Assembly: GCF_000392615.1 (NCBI RefSeq)
Contig: NZ_KB933398.1
Location: 1,331,729-1,395,728 of the forward strand
Direction: 5' to 3'
DNA from: Lysinibacillus sphaericus OT4b.31
GTDB lineage: Bacteria; Bacillota; Bacilli; Bacillales_A; Planococcaceae
Length of the DNA stretch: 64,000 nt
The notes beneath the pieces are model-generated. The model was given only the letters and a program-made list of their open reading frames with translations, did no database searches and had not been told where the DNA came from. How positions within the stretch are numbered: the stretch's first letter is position 1; every line of letters starts with the position of its first letter. The position numbers and the translations under genes were made by a program. Below are positions 17,765 to 26,282 of the stretch, one piece after another.

Positions 17765-18631
17765 ATGGGAAAAGAACGTATTGCATTTATTGGTGCTGGT
17801 GTTATGGGGGCTAGCATCATCAAGCATCTATTACAAAATGGTCATGAAGTTTCAGTTTATACACGGACGAAAGAAAAAGCACAGCCACTTTTGGTATTAG
17901 GCGCAAGTTGGGCAAGTTCACCTGCCGAGGCATTTAAAGATAAGGATATTGCACTTACAATGGTTGGTTACCCGGCAGATGTTGAAGAAGTTTACTTTGG
18001 TGACAATGGTCTATTCCAAACAGCCGAGGCTGGTAATATCGTCATTGATATGACAACCTCAGAGCCGACTCTTGCAAAAAAAATATATGCACATGCACAG
18101 ACGATGAAAGTCGAGGCATTAGATGCACCCGTTTCTGGTGGAGATGTAGGTGCTCAGAATGGTACATTGTCGATTATGGTTGGAGGAAATCAGGCTACAT
18201 TCAATAATGTCTTATCCGTTATGAGTCATTTTGGAGCAAATATTGTTTATCAAGGTGAAGCAGGTGCCGGACAGCATGCAAAAATGTGCAATCAAATCGT
18301 TATTTCTTCTGGTATGATTGGTGTGTGTGAGGCATTAGCTTACGGTTTAAAGGCTGGACTTGATTTGCCAACAGTATTAGAGTCGATTTCTTCAGGAGCT
18401 GCCGGTTCATGGTCTTTAAGCAATCTGGCGCCACGTATGATTAAGGAAGATTATGCTCCAGGCTTTTACATTAAGCATTTTTTGAAGGATATGAAAATTG
18501 CTTTAGATGAAGCAAAGAACATGGGTATTGTGTTACCAGGTTTAGCTCTTGCGTATGACATGTACGAAAAGTTAATTGAAGCAGGTTATGGTGACAACGG
18601 TACACAGACGCTAATTAAGGCTTATCGATAA
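17765..18631 (+). CDS. NAD(P)-dependent 3-hydroxyisobutyrate-dehydrogenase-like oxidoreductase (YkwC type)
   Basis: This 288-residue beta-hydroxyacid dehydrogenase has the Rossmann motif FIGAGVMGASI at 8-18, the substrate signature DAPVSGGDVGAQNGTLSIMVGG at about 120-141, and the catalytic-lysine helix GAGQHAKMCNQIV at about 165-177. It resembles B. subtilis YkwC. The substrate may be 3-hydroxyisobutyrate or a related small hydroxyacid. It is preceded by AAAGGAG and followed by a strong bidirectional terminator, so it is monocistronic. Confidence 0.92.
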   Translation: MGKERIAFIGAGVMGASIIKHLLQNGHEVSVYTRTKEKAQPLLVLGASWASSPAEAFKDKDIALTMVGYPADVEEVYFGDNGLFQTAEAGNIVIDMTTSEPTLAKKIYAHAQTMKVEALDAPVSGGDVGAQNGTLSIMVGGNQATFNNVLSVMSHFGANIVYQGEAGAGQHAKMCNQIVISSGMIGVCEALAYGLKAGLDLPTVLESISSGAAGSWSLSNLAPRMIKEDYAPGFYIKHFLKDMKIALDEAKNMGIVLPGLALAYDMYEKLIEAGYGDNGTQTLIKAYR

Positions 18632-18718
18632 ATATTTGTATGAAAGTAATTTGTGTAATGTCACCATAGAGAAATAATGTATTATTGAGTACGCTTTAAA
18701 AATTGAAATCTAAAATTA

Positions 18719-18769
18719 GAAAACCCGAAGTAATCATCTTTTTAAGAAAGATGGATACTTCGGGTTTTC
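18719..18769. terminator. Bidirectional terminator
   Basis: AAAACCCGAAGTA (18720-18732) pairs with TACTTCGGGTTTT (18756-18768). An inner ATCTTT/AAAGAT stem lies between. It sits between convergent ykwC-like and doxX genes. Confidence 0.85.
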
Positions 18770-18824
18770 ATCTATAATAAGCTGCTACTCACTACCACAC
18801 AGAAAATAGCGAGTTGCGAATGCA

Positions 18825-19217
18825 TTACTCTTTTTCAAAAAGTTTTGCGTCTAAAGAATAACTTGATGCCCCAGCAAGCGCAAAGTATAAGGCCATTGCA
18901 CCTAAAGCTAAATCTAATTCATAACCAGCTAAGCCGTCTGCACCGATAAAGCCCACGCTAAGTTTTGCAGTAAAAATGGCAACAATCATTGTCACTGTCA
19001 GTAAAGCGCCAAAAATTCTTGTACCTAAACCTAAAATAATTGCTGCTCCTCCGACTAGTTCTATAATGGCAACAATATAAGCCATGAAACCAGGTATACC
19101 AATCACATCAAAATAATCAGCTGTGAATCCGATACCTCCTTGAAACTTTTGAAAACCATGAACTGCAAAAATGATACCCAGTACGACACGTAAAATAGTT
19201 GATCCGATATTTTGCAT
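18825..19217 (-). CDS. DoxX-family membrane protein
   Basis: A 130-residue protein with four hydrophobic helices matches the DoxX family. The N-terminal signature LRVVLGIIFAVHGFQKFQGG and the helix LVGGAAIILGLGTRIFGAL are present. Bacillus relatives (CatD/YodB- and YvaA-type regulons) are induced by quinone, aldehyde or electrophile stress and often pair with a redox enzyme. Here the divergent neighbour is an HxlR regulator, so this is a likely regulated pair. Function of DoxX proteins in Bacillus is only partly known. Confidence 0.9.
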   Translation of the reverse strand: MQNIGSTILRVVLGIIFAVHGFQKFQGGIGFTADYFDVIGIPGFMAYIVAIIELVGGAAIILGLGTRIFGALLTVTMIVAIFTAKLSVGFIGADGLAGYELDLALGAMALYFALAGASSYSLDAKLFEKE

Positions 19218-19254
19218 AGTGTAACAACTCCTCTTATTCTTTTACTTACATTTC

Positions 19255-19315
19255 GTAACTTAGTTTATTTTTAAAAACAACTTTTGTCAAGTAACTAAAT
19301 TTTATTTTTGTAACT
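19255..19315. promoter_or_regulatory. Divergent doxX-hxlR control region with three GTAACT boxes
   Basis: On the minus strand TTGACA (19285-19290) and TAAACT (19262-19267) are 17 bp apart and serve doxX. GTAACT occurs at 19255-19260, 19291-19296 and 19310-19315, so it brackets the doxX promoter and overlaps the likely -35 of hxlR (its -10 TATACT is at 19333-19338). The boxes are candidate operators for the HxlR protein. Confidence 0.65.
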
Positions 19316-19373
19316 GACCATGGCAAAAATGATATACTCTTAAATAGGTAAAAATATATTGGAGGCAGCTAAA

Positions 19374-19691
19374 TTGGAGCAAAAAAAAATTTGTCCACGA
19401 TTTGAAAAGGCACTGAAAATATTAAATCATCGTTGGAACACGTTGCTTATTTATCAATTATTAGAAGGTCCTCAACGATTCTCAAGCATTAAAAATAACT
19501 TGAATATTAGCAGTCGTGTGTTAACGGAGCGATTAAAAGAATTAGAGATCGAGCATATCGTAATACGTACAGTTATTCCATCAACCCCCGTAGTGATTGA
19601 GTATGGGCTTACAGAAAAAGGATATGCACTCGCGCCAGTTCTTAAAGCTATTGAACAATGGTCTGCTATGTGGGTGGATTCAGAAGATTAG
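19374..19691 (+). CDS. HxlR-family winged-helix regulator
   Basis: This 105-residue protein begins with the HxlR hallmark KICPRFEKALKILNHRWNTL. Its conserved cysteine (Cys6) near the N-terminus is the redox switch in YodB/CatR-type members. The recognition helix region is ISSRVLTERLKELE. TTG at 19374 is the start because GGAGG sits 8 bases upstream; the in-frame TTG at 19359 overlaps that site. It is divergent from doxX and probably represses both genes until oxidation by an electrophile. That role is an inference from family and layout. Confidence 0.88.
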   Translation: MEQKKICPRFEKALKILNHRWNTLLIYQLLEGPQRFSSIKNNLNISSRVLTERLKELEIEHIVIRTVIPSTPVVIEYGLTEKGYALAPVLKAIEQWSAMWVDSED

Positions 19692-20062
19692 TGCAATGGA
19701 TATCCGAGCGAGGGGGCTTGGATATCTTTTTTAATGAGTACATTCATTATCATGAAATATTTAAATGTATTTTTGGGGAGGCTGTTCCAAAGTTAAAAAC
19801 AATAGGCTTAAAGTTTTTAGTTTGCTATTGTTTGAAGCGCTTTTTAGGTAGCTCCTATATTGTATAAATGTTAAAAGGCGTTCTTAAATGTGAAATCCGC
19901 ACCAGTCCTTTGCATAACCATGCTGGTCAGATGTGATGTTATATCTGTCTTTCAGTTCACAATATATATTGTAAATAATATTAATTTTATTTAAACAAAA
20001 GGTATTTTTTAATACAGCATGGAATTAATTTAATATTATAAGAAAAGAAAAGGAGGGGTTTA
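19692..20062. repeat. Intergenic stretch with partial copy of the 4886-5104 repeat
   Basis: GAGGCTGTTCCAAAGTTAAA (19778-19797) and the following ACAATAGGCTTA match the left arm of the nested repeat at 4886. The right part (GTGAAATCCGCACCAG at about 19890) matches only the inner arm. No gene was supported. AAGGAGG of the next gene is at 20050. Confidence 0.5.
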
Positions 20063-21385
20063 ATGAAGCAGAGGCCAGCAGGAGAAGCACAGCATCGCAG
20101 TCAGCTAGCACTTTATTTATCACTGCCAATACTGTCTTGGGCATTTTATGATTTTGCTAATACAATATTTTCTTCTAATATAAATACAATTTTTTTCCCA
20201 TTCTACATGGATGAAGTGTTAGGGACGAATGAAGTGATGCAGCAAGTGGCCAGTACATTCATTTCTTATGCAAATGCCTTAGCAAGTTTTTTCCTTGTGG
20301 TGTTTTCACCATTATTTGGGGTATGGATTGATAATACCGGTTATAAAAAAAGATTTATCGTATGGTTTGCATCTATTTCTATTTTCTTTACCTTTATGAT
20401 GGGTATTTTTGCGAATTCAGATTGGACAACAAATTTTTCAGGCGTACCACTTAGTTTATTTTTAGTAGTTGCCAGTTTCGTAATTGCGAAATTCTTTTTT
20501 AATTCAAGTCTCGTATTCTATGATTCCATGATGGGTGACTTAGGTTCAAAAGCTGAAATGCCACTTATTTCTGGCTATGGAGTGGCGATAGGTTATTTAG
20601 GTACAATTTTTGGGTTACTCATTTATTTATATGTTGGCAGCAGTGATTTCCATCGTGCTTTTATTCCAACGGCGATTTTGTATTTATTATTTTCATTGCC
20701 ATTATTTTTTATTAATAAAGATACGCCAATTCCAAAAGCGCGACGTAAAACAATTAAGTTTATCGATGGCTATAAGGAAATTATCCAAACTTTTAAGGAT
20801 ATGAAACAATATAAAGCAATTTTTACTTTTATGATTGCTTATTTCTTTATAAATGATGCTATTGCTACAACTATTGCAATGATGGCTGTTTATGCTACAA
20901 CAATCGTTGGCTTTACTTCCGGTCAATTTATTATTCTCTATTTAGTGTCTACGGTCTCTACAATTATTGGCTCACTCGTATTTGGCTACATTACAAAAGC
21001 GATAGGAGCCAAACGAGCAATTACTATGGTAGCCCTCATCATGATTATTGCTTTATTCTTTGCCGTATTTGCTACGGAACAATGGATGTTTTGGATTGCT
21101 GGCAGCTTGTTTGGTATATCGTTAGGCTCCATGTGGGTAACTTCTAGAACGTATATTATAGAGCTATCACCTAATGACAAGCGTGGCCAATTTTTCGGAT
21201 TATTTGCTTTTTCGGGTAAAGTATCTTCAATAATAGGACCAGCTATCTATGGAACGATCACATTATGGATGAGGGACTATGGTACCTTAGCAAGCCGCGT
21301 TGCATTATCCACATTAATTGTGATGACGGTAATTGGTCTACTGGTTCATTTAAAAGTTAATGATAATAATGGAAATAGCAAGTAG
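20063..21385 (+). CDS. UMF1-family MFS transporter (YxiO-like)
   Basis: This 440-residue protein of about 12 helices belongs to the UMF1/Atg22-like branch of the major facilitator superfamily. The branch signature LSWAFYDFANTIFSSNI lies at about 24-40. The MFS loop motif GVWIDNTGYKKRF (about 92-104) and the FYDSMMGDL segment are also visible. Known relatives include vacuolar amino acid effluxers of fungi and uncharacterised bacterial proteins. The substrate is unknown. AAGGAGGGG precedes ATG. The cheV gene follows 68 bp downstream with its own ribosome-binding site. Confidence 0.9.
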   Translation: MKQRPAGEAQHRSQLALYLSLPILSWAFYDFANTIFSSNINTIFFPFYMDEVLGTNEVMQQVASTFISYANALASFFLVVFSPLFGVWIDNTGYKKRFIVWFASISIFFTFMMGIFANSDWTTNFSGVPLSLFLVVASFVIAKFFFNSSLVFYDSMMGDLGSKAEMPLISGYGVAIGYLGTIFGLLIYLYVGSSDFHRAFIPTAILYLLFSLPLFFINKDTPIPKARRKTIKFIDGYKEIIQTFKDMKQYKAIFTFMIAYFFINDAIATTIAMMAVYATTIVGFTSGQFIILYLVSTVSTIIGSLVFGYITKAIGAKRAITMVALIMIIALFFAVFATEQWMFWIAGSLFGISLGSMWVTSRTYIIELSPNDKRGQFFGLFAFSGKVSSIIGPAIYGTITLWMRDYGTLASRVALSTLIVMTVIGLLVHLKVNDNNGNSK

Positions 21386-21453
21386 GAGAAATGTATCGCC
21401 TATGATACAATTGAATTATTAATAGAAGTTGAACAGAAAGGAGCGGGGTTGCT

Positions 21454-22356
21454 TTGGAACATAAAGGCATCTTATTAGAAAGTGGCACAAATGAGCTAGA
21501 GATCGTTGAATTTGAAGTAGCTAACAATAAATTCGGTATTAATGTTATTAAAGTGAAAGAAATTATTCAACCAATTCAAGTAACATTTATTCCACACGCG
21601 CACCCGCATGTAGAAGGAATTATTCAATTACGAGGTGAGGTATTACCGGTTGTTGATATGCTGCGAGTGTTGGGCATTCAAAATGCAGTACGTAATCCGC
21701 AACAAAAATATATTGTTGCGGAGTTTAATAAACAACGCGTTGTATTCCATGTAGATAACGTAACGCAAATTCATCGTATTTCATGGGATCAAATTGAAAA
21801 ACCATCAGATATGTATCAGGGTGGGACTTCACAGGTAATCGGTGTCATTAAGCAAAATGAACAAATGATTCTATTACTTGATTTTGAAAAAATTATGGTG
21901 GATATCAATCCTGATTCTGGTATTAGTGTCGAATCTGTGAAAAAACTTGGTAAACGCGATCGCTCAGAAAAGCGTATTTTAATCGCTGAGGATTCACCTT
22001 TATTACGTAAATTATTATTCGATACGATGAATGAAGCAGGCTATGTGAATGTCGAGTTTTTCGAAAATGGCCGTGATGCTTATGATTACTTAGAATCACT
22101 TACGAAAAGTGGAAATGATGTTACGGAGCATATTCAATTAGTTGTAACAGATATTGAAATGCCACAAATGGATGGCCATCATTTAACACGTAAAATTAAA
22201 GAGCACCCAGACTTGCAAAAGCTGCCTGTTATCATCTTCTCAAGTTTAATTACAGATGACCTCCGTCATAAAGGTGACCAGGTTGGGGCAGAGGACCAAA
22301 TTAGTAAACCAGAAATTGCAGAGCTTATTTTACGCGTAGATCAACTCATCGTATAG
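21454..22356 (+). CDS. cheV: Chemotaxis coupling protein CheV
   Basis: This 300-residue protein joins a CheW-like domain (about 10-150, FEVANNKFGINVIKVKEII and IIQLRGEVLPVVDM) to a CheY-like receiver (about 172-300). The phospho-accepting aspartate is in VVTDIEMPQMDG, and the acidic pair is in LIAEDSP. CheV couples chemoreceptors to CheA and takes part in adaptation at the receptor array. It starts with TTG after GGAGCGGGG. No other chemotaxis gene is adjacent, as in Bacillus. A terminator follows. Confidence 0.95.
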   Translation: MEHKGILLESGTNELEIVEFEVANNKFGINVIKVKEIIQPIQVTFIPHAHPHVEGIIQLRGEVLPVVDMLRVLGIQNAVRNPQQKYIVAEFNKQRVVFHVDNVTQIHRISWDQIEKPSDMYQGGTSQVIGVIKQNEQMILLLDFEKIMVDINPDSGISVESVKKLGKRDRSEKRILIAEDSPLLRKLLFDTMNEAGYVNVEFFENGRDAYDYLESLTKSGNDVTEHIQLVVTDIEMPQMDGHHLTRKIKEHPDLQKLPVIIFSSLITDDLRHKGDQVGAEDQISKPEIAELILRVDQLIV

Positions 22357-22422
22357 AGTTGAAGAAAAGATACTTCACAATTTTAATAATGGGTATCCTG
22401 AAAGTATATTAATAAACAAAAG

Positions 22423-22455
22423 AAAGTCGGATACCTTTTAGGTTCCGACTTTTTT
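22423..22455 (+). terminator. Intrinsic terminator after cheV
   Basis: AAAGTCGGATACC pairs with GGTTCCGACTTT (inner TA/TT mismatch), followed by TTTT. Confidence 0.85.
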
Positions 22456-22528
22456 GTATAAATCATGGTATTGCTAACACATGCTAATAAGAATAGGATG
22501 ATTTTACGGCGTAAAGGAAGTGTATTAT

Positions 22529-24082
22529 TTGGATGGTTTGAAAATGGCTATTATTGATATTGGCTCGAATACCATTCGATTAGTCCTTTATCAATATGAT
22601 AAAGAAGAGGGACTTCGAGAGCTTGGCAATATTAAAACGGTTGCTCGTTTGCGTACATATTTGCAGCCGTCAGGTGAAATGTCTGACGAGGGCATTCAGG
22701 TCCTTACAGAAACTTTGTTAACCTTTAAAGCGATGCTCGATGATTTTGAAGTTGTCGATGTAAAGGCTGCTGCCACTGCGGCAATTCGCCAGGCTACGAA
22801 TAGAGAGAAAATTATTACTTTAATGCAGGAGCGGACAGGCATTCAAATTGAGTTGTTGTCCGAGGAAGAAGAGGCTTACTACGGCTATGTTGCTGTAGTA
22901 CATTCCATAGGAACGCAATCTGCAGTGACCATTGATATTGGTGGTGGTAGTACGGAAATAACACTTTTCGAAAATAAGCAGCTAAAAAAAACCTACAGTT
23001 TTCCATTCGGTACAGTATCTCTAAAGCAGCGTTTCGTTAAAGGTGACATATTAAACAGCAGTGAAAAAAAAGAGCTCATTGCGTTTGTGAAGGAGCAGTT
23101 CACATCGCTTCCTTGGATTCAACAGGTTGGATTACCGGTAATTGCAATTGGTGGTAGTGCGCGAAACATCGCCCAAATTCATCAACAACAGTGTGAATAT
23201 CCTATCGCTAGTGTGCACGGCTATGAAATACCAAAGCAGGATTTAGATAAGCTAAGTTTGTTTTTAGGGAATTTAAGCTTTACTGAATTGAAACAGTTAG
23301 ATGGACTATCCACTGATCGTGCGGATATTATTGTGCCGGCATTAGAAGTATTCCGTGTACTAATGGAAGTTGTAGGCAGTGATGTGTTCCAGTTAACGAA
23401 AAAAGGTCTACGTGAAGGACTTATTATTCACCGTATTTTACAAACTGATGAAAGTGCTTTTGATAAATACAATGTATTTGAGGGAAACGCAAGAAGGCTA
23501 GCAAGACAGTATGGACGCACCGGGGCAGAAGTTGATTATTTAATGCATTTAGCAGATCAATTGTACCGTGAATGTTGTCATTTAAGTTATTTGCAATTTG
23601 ACGCTATGGACTTGCAATTATTCAGAAAAGCCGCCAAGGTCTTTAATATTGGCGAATATATAGAATTAAGCTCTGCTAGCCAACATACTTTTTATTTAAT
23701 TGCCAATCAGTCTATCGATGGTTTGAATCACAAAGAACGTGTAAAATTAGCACTTTTAGCTTCGTATAAAAATAAAGATTATTATCAGCGATTCGCTACG
23801 CCATTTACAGAATGGATGAGTCGTGAAGAATATCGAAAAATACGTGATCTTGGTGCACTTTTAAAGTTTGTCTATTCATTAAATGTGTCAAAACGCAATA
23901 TTGTCCATGCAATTGAGATGCATAAAGGTGACGGTTTTGCACAACTCGACGTTTATGTGAAAAATAATGCAGCCGCTGAAAAATATCAAGCGAATCGACA
24001 TAAAAAGCATCTAGAGCGCACATTAAAGATACCTATCAAAGTTAACTTTATTGAAGAAGGGTGGAAAAATAATGACAACTGA
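22529..24082 (+). CDS. ppx: Exopolyphosphatase / Ppx-GppA phosphatase family
   Basis: This enzyme of about 517 residues is of the actin-like ASKHA fold and removes terminal phosphates from polyphosphate. The phosphate loops AIIDIGSNTIRLVLY (near the N-terminus) and TIDIGGGSTEITLF (about 135-148), the catalytic-glutamate region LSEEEEAYYGY, and the HD-like C-terminal half typical of long Ppx proteins are present. TTG 22529 is preferred, with AAAGGA 10 bases upstream; the GTG at 22520 is too close to that site. Its end overlaps ppk by 11 bases, so the two are translationally coupled and set the polyphosphate level together. Confidence 0.92.
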   Translation: MDGLKMAIIDIGSNTIRLVLYQYDKEEGLRELGNIKTVARLRTYLQPSGEMSDEGIQVLTETLLTFKAMLDDFEVVDVKAAATAAIRQATNREKIITLMQERTGIQIELLSEEEEAYYGYVAVVHSIGTQSAVTIDIGGGSTEITLFENKQLKKTYSFPFGTVSLKQRFVKGDILNSSEKKELIAFVKEQFTSLPWIQQVGLPVIAIGGSARNIAQIHQQQCEYPIASVHGYEIPKQDLDKLSLFLGNLSFTELKQLDGLSTDRADIIVPALEVFRVLMEVVGSDVFQLTKKGLREGLIIHRILQTDESAFDKYNVFEGNARRLARQYGRTGAEVDYLMHLADQLYRECCHLSYLQFDAMDLQLFRKAAKVFNIGEYIELSSASQHTFYLIANQSIDGLNHKERVKLALLASYKNKDYYQRFATPFTEWMSREEYRKIRDLGALLKFVYSLNVSKRNIVHAIEMHKGDGFAQLDVYVKNNAAAEKYQANRHKKHLERTLKIPIKVNFIEEGWKNNDN

Positions 24083-26228
24083 AGTAACGAACGATCGCTT
24101 ACACGAAGAAGAACATTCAGAAACACATAACCGATTACTGGAGGAAATTGCAAAGCCTCAATATTATAATAACCGAGAATTGAGTTGGCTTGCTTTCAAT
24201 GAGCGTGTTTTAGAAGAAGCGGAGGATGTAAACAATCCTCTGCTAGAACGCTTGAAATTTTTGGCGATATTTAGTTCAAATTTAGATGAATTTTTCATGG
24301 TGCGTGTAGCAGGTCTTCAAGATCAGGTCCGTGCTGGTTTTCATAAGCCTGAAAATAAATCAGGTTTAATGCCAAAGGAACAATTAGCAAAGATAGCCGA
24401 GCGCACGCAAGCGTTAGTAAGAAGACAAACGGAAGTATATCGACACCTAATTTATGATTTATTACCACAACATAATGTACATATAGCAGACATGAAGGAC
24501 TTAACAAGTACGCAAAAGGCGTTCATCAATGAAATGTTTGCTGAAACAATCTTCCCTGTTCTAACGCCAGTAGCGGTTGATGCGTATCGTCCTTTTCCTA
24601 CACTATTAGGTAAGACATTAAATTTACTCGTATTATTAGAGCAAGATGAATCGGATTCTGAAAATCGTGAAAGAGTAGCGATTGTGCAAGTACCATCTGT
24701 CTTGGATCGTTATATTAAAGTACCTTCATTGGAGGGAGAAACGGTTGTTGTGTTACTTGAGGATGTCATTGTAGCGCATATTGACAAACTATTCTACGGC
24801 TATAGTGTGAAGTCTGCACAGGCTTTCCGTTTAACGCGTAATGCAGATTTAACGATTCACGAAGAAGGTGCACGTGACCTATTGGTGGAAATAGAAAAAG
24901 AGTTGAAGAAACGCAAATGGGGTGTGGGCAGTCGCCTAGAGGTGCGCGTAGGTGAAATGAATGAAGAAGTACTTGCTTACTTACTAGAGGAGTTTGAAAT
25001 TGAAGGAACGGATGTTTTCCATATTGATGGGCCTTTAGATTTAACTTTTATGTTCTCGTTTGTAAAAGGGATTGCTGTAGGGCGTGAGCATTTAGAGTAC
25101 GAAAGTTTTATCCCACAACCACCATTGGATTTACAATCAGATGAAAATATTTTTGAAAAAGCATTGCAGCAGGATATTTTCTTCCATCATCCATACGAGT
25201 CATTTGCACCGATTGTCGATTTTATCGCGGAGGCAGCCGTCAATCCAAACGTATTAGCGATAAAACAAACTTTGTACCGTGTTAGTGGAAATTCCCCAAT
25301 TATTCAGGCATTAAAGCTAGCAGCGGAAAATGGTAAGCAGGTGACTGTTTTAGTAGAACTAAAGGCACGTTTCGATGAAGAAAATAATGTACATTGGGCG
25401 AAGCAACTTGAACAAGCTGGGTGCTTAGTCATTTATGGTATGAACAATTTAAAGACGCACTCCAAAATAACACTTGTTGTCAGCCGTCGTAACGGTAAAA
25501 TAGAACGCTTTGTGCATCTCGGTACAGGAAATTATAATGATGCAACTGCAAAAATTTATACAGATATGGGCATCATTACTTCAGATAAGGAATTTGGTAT
25601 TGATGCGACCAATTTCTTTAACTATTTAAGTGGATATACTGAAAAGCCGATTTTCAACCATTTAGTTGTGGCACCATTTGATATTCGAGATGAATTTATT
25701 CGATTAATGGATGAGGAGATTGCTTGCCATAAGAAATACGGAAATGGTTTTATCCGTGCAAAAATGAATTCATTAACGGATAAGGATCTAATGATGAAGT
25801 TATATGAGGCATCGATTGCGGGGGTGAAGGTAGAGCTCATTATTCGAGGCATTTGCTGTATTCGACCTGGCATTCCAGGAATTAGTGATAATATAACCGT
25901 AACAAGTATTGTTGGGCGCTTCCTTGAGCACTCACGTATTTATTGGTTCCACCACAATGGGGACAACAAAGTTTATCTATCTTCAGCGGATATGATGACA
26001 CGTAATATGATTAAGCGTGTTGAAATTTTATTCCCTGTATATGCAAGTGAAGCAAAAGCCCGTATTATTGACATTATGAACAAACAATTAGAGGATACAG
26101 CCAAAGCACGTATCCAAGACTCGAATGGAAAATATCATTATAAAGAGTTTGATCGTAGTGAGGACCCCATTAATAGTCAGGAGATTTTTTTAAAGGATGC
26201 ACTCAAGCCGACGCTAGACGAAGAATAA
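24072..26228 (+). CDS. ppk: Polyphosphate kinase 1
   Basis: This 718-residue protein makes polyphosphate from ATP reversibly. All four Ppk1 regions are seen: the N-terminal helical domain (NNRELSWLAFNERVLEEA), the head domain, and two phospholipase-D-like catalytic domains. The autophosphorylated histidine lies in FVHLGTGNYND, and the second conserved histidine in WFHHNGDNKVYLSSADMM. Start ATG 24072 follows GGGTGG; the frame is open further upstream from TTG 24051, which has no ribosome-binding site. Overlap with ppx indicates one operon. The GGDEF/EAL gene follows 54 bp later and may be co-transcribed. Confidence 0.96.
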   Translation: MTTEVTNDRLHEEEHSETHNRLLEEIAKPQYYNNRELSWLAFNERVLEEAEDVNNPLLERLKFLAIFSSNLDEFFMVRVAGLQDQVRAGFHKPENKSGLMPKEQLAKIAERTQALVRRQTEVYRHLIYDLLPQHNVHIADMKDLTSTQKAFINEMFAETIFPVLTPVAVDAYRPFPTLLGKTLNLLVLLEQDESDSENRERVAIVQVPSVLDRYIKVPSLEGETVVVLLEDVIVAHIDKLFYGYSVKSAQAFRLTRNADLTIHEEGARDLLVEIEKELKKRKWGVGSRLEVRVGEMNEEVLAYLLEEFEIEGTDVFHIDGPLDLTFMFSFVKGIAVGREHLEYESFIPQPPLDLQSDENIFEKALQQDIFFHHPYESFAPIVDFIAEAAVNPNVLAIKQTLYRVSGNSPIIQALKLAAENGKQVTVLVELKARFDEENNVHWAKQLEQAGCLVIYGMNNLKTHSKITLVVSRRNGKIERFVHLGTGNYNDATAKIYTDMGIITSDKEFGIDATNFFNYLSGYTEKPIFNHLVVAPFDIRDEFIRLMDEEIACHKKYGNGFIRAKMNSLTDKDLMMKLYEASIAGVKVELIIRGICCIRPGIPGISDNITVTSIVGRFLEHSRIYWFHHNGDNKVYLSSADMMTRNMIKRVEILFPVYASEAKARIIDIMNKQLEDTAKARIQDSNGKYHYKEFDRSEDPINSQEIFLKDALKPTLDEE

Positions 26229-26282
26229 TTTACATTTTTTGGATATTGAATAGAGCAAACACGCTACTTAGTGAGGGATATA

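Noticed and set aside
19658..19867. 69-codon plus-strand frame overlapping the hxlR end
   Set aside because: It overlaps hxlR and runs through the degenerate repeat; no ribosome-binding site.
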